Below are positions 63,227-64,000 of a DNA stretch of 64,000 nt, in pieces (the stretch's first letter is position 1; each line of letters opens with the position of its first letter). The notes beneath the pieces are model-generated. The model saw nothing but the letters and a program-made list of their open reading frames with translations, searched no databases and was not told where the DNA came from. The DNA is taken from contig NZ_JBGORW010000006.1 of the NCBI RefSeq assembly GCF_041538065.1, positions 1-64,000 of the forward strand, read 5' to 3'. A program made the translations under genes and the position numbers. The DNA is from Leptotrichia hongkongensis (GTDB lineage Bacteria; Fusobacteriota; Fusobacteriia; Fusobacteriales; Leptotrichiaceae).

Positions 63227-64000
63227 ATGAAAGATTTAACAAAAGGAAACGAATTAAAAACTATAATTTATTTTTCTTTACCAATTTTAATAGGAAATTT
63301 ATTTCAGCAGATTTACAATATTTCAGACACAATCATTGTGGGAAATTTTTTAGGAAAGGAAAGCCTTGCAGCTGTAGGCTCAAGTTATCAGATTAATGTA
63401 CTTATAATAGCTATTTCGATAGGAATTTCATTAGGGACAAGCATTCTAATTTCTCAATATTTTGGTGCAAAAGATATGGAAAATTTGAAAATCACGGCAA
63501 ACACAGGGTTTATTTTTTCCATAGTTTCATCTCTTATTGTTACAACATTAGGTTTTTTACTGTCAAACAATATTTTAATTTTAATTAATGTCCCGCAAAA
63601 ATTATTAATGGAGGCAAATATCTACTTAAAAATTATTTTTATTGGAGTTGTTCCAACTTTTGGCTACAATTCTCTTACAAACACGCTAAAAGGCATAGGC
63701 GATTCAAAAACGCCGACTTACATCTTAATTACCGCAGTGATTTTAAATATTATCCTAGATATATTTTTTGTAGCAGTACTAAACTCTGGAGTTGCAGGGG
63801 CTGCAATTGCAACTGTTATTTCACAGTTTATTTCCTTTTTTCTTTGCTTACTTTACATAAAATTTAAATATCCGAATTTAATTTTTCAAAAACATTATTT
63901 CAACTTAAATTTTAATATTTTAAAAGAAATACTGATTATTGGAATGCCAGCAATGTTACAGCAAGTTTTAATCAGCCTAGGATTTATTGTTATTCAAATT
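63227..64000 (+). CDS. MATE family exporter, N-terminal part (runs off the window)
   Basis: 258 codons are open from ATG 63227 to the right edge. The start MKDLTKGNELKTIIYFSLPI and the NISDTIIVGNFLG, GTSILISQYFGAKDMEN and LNIILDIFFV motifs are typical of MATE/NorM proteins; seven membrane helices are visible before the cut. AAGGAG (63210-63215) stands 11 bp upstream, a little far. It is less related to the exporter at 12649 than its own subgroup with an F-Q-Q first helix. Divergent from glnN. Confidence 0.88.
   Translation, partial: MKDLTKGNELKTIIYFSLPILIGNLFQQIYNISDTIIVGNFLGKESLAAVGSSYQINVLIIAISIGISLGTSILISQYFGAKDMENLKITANTGFIFSIVSSLIVTTLGFLLSNNILILINVPQKLLMEANIYLKIIFIGVVPTFGYNSLTNTLKGIGDSKTPTYILITAVILNIILDIFFVAVLNSGVAGAAIATVISQFISFFLCLLYIKFKYPNLIFQKHYFNLNFNILKEILIIGMPAMLQQVLISLGFIVIQI

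Noticed and set aside
1..64000. CRISPR arrays, tRNA or rRNA genes, complete insertion sequences
   Set aside because: No regularly spaced repeats, no cloverleaf with a T-loop GTTCRA box, no rRNA signature and no transposase were recognised by eye.
1..64000. Many plus-strand frames of 60-130 codons opposite the minus-strand genes
   Set aside because: They lie antisense to well-recognised genes, lack ribosome sites, and have Phe/Ile/Leu-rich compositions typical of shadows in AT-rich DNA.

Overview
The window is very AT-rich and densely coded, and nearly all genes lie on the minus strand. Short plus-strand islands sit at about 15.8-17.4 kb, 26.5-28.8 kb and from 63.2 kb to the right edge. Gram-negative traits (phosphoheptose isomerase GmhA, an MliC-type lysozyme inhibitor) occur with genes common in Firmicutes and Fusobacteriota (type III glutamine synthetase, a NifZ/ThiI pair, SpeA of the aspartate-aminotransferase fold). 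With the base composition and housekeeping set this points to a fusobacterium, most likely Leptotrichia. That assignment is inference from gene content, not from a search.

Layout, left to right. A strong promoter at the left edge fires out of the window. 0.2-6.9 kb is a probable operon read right to left: NifZ-like cysteine desulfurase, thiI, YihY/BrkB membrane protein, rmuC, nadR. 7.1-10.4 kb carries metF, then argG behind a secreted cyclophilin. 10.5-11.3 kb holds a DUF1722 gene overlapping a pyrimidine-dimer glycosylase gene broken by one missing base. 11.4-15.6 kb has small secreted proteins (one a lysozyme inhibitor), a MATE exporter, gmhA and a LysR regulator. 15.8-17.4 kb is a plus-strand pair (nucleotidyltransferase, class-I glutamine-amidotransferase-like hydrolase). 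17.5-21.2 kb is a response regulator / histidine kinase / glmM operon. 21.4-26.4 kb carries a U32 peptidase-family gene, dnaB, rplI and dnaX. 26.5-28.8 kb on the plus strand has a small membrane protein, a methyltransferase and an orphan atpZ-atpI pair.

28.8-41.7 kb is a long minus-strand run: cbiB, a secreted orphan protein, pgeF, a YeiH exporter, ispA, a decayed VOC gene, xseB, rsmD, a DUF4424-like protein, dnaE, a HAD phosphatase and a second cysteine desulfurase. 41.8-52.1 kb is an envelope locus of poorly understood families: DUF2339, DUF3999, LemA and full-length DUF2207, then an AAA/PD-(D/E)XK protein and two DUF2207 paralogues lacking the ectodomain. 52.2-57.7 kb is a spermidine operon (speD, speA, speE, speB) with a phage-type GH108 muramidase gene inside it. 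58-63 kb has a propeller-like protein, a paralogue of the secreted protein at 30 kb, an AEC transporter and type III glutamine synthetase. A second MATE exporter runs off the right edge.

Working links: the four spe enzymes form a full arginine to agmatine to putrescine to spermidine route; the NifZ-like desulfurase probably feeds sulfur to the rhodanese-less ThiI beside it; dnaE, dnaX, dnaB and rplI give a replication/translation core. The items most worth a second look are a dispersed ~105-bp inverted-repeat family (four copies and a fragment), a ~340-bp intergenic element bounded by two related hairpins in inverted orientation, the headless DUF2207 cluster, the regulator-glmM operon, and the DUF1722/dimer-glycosylase pair.
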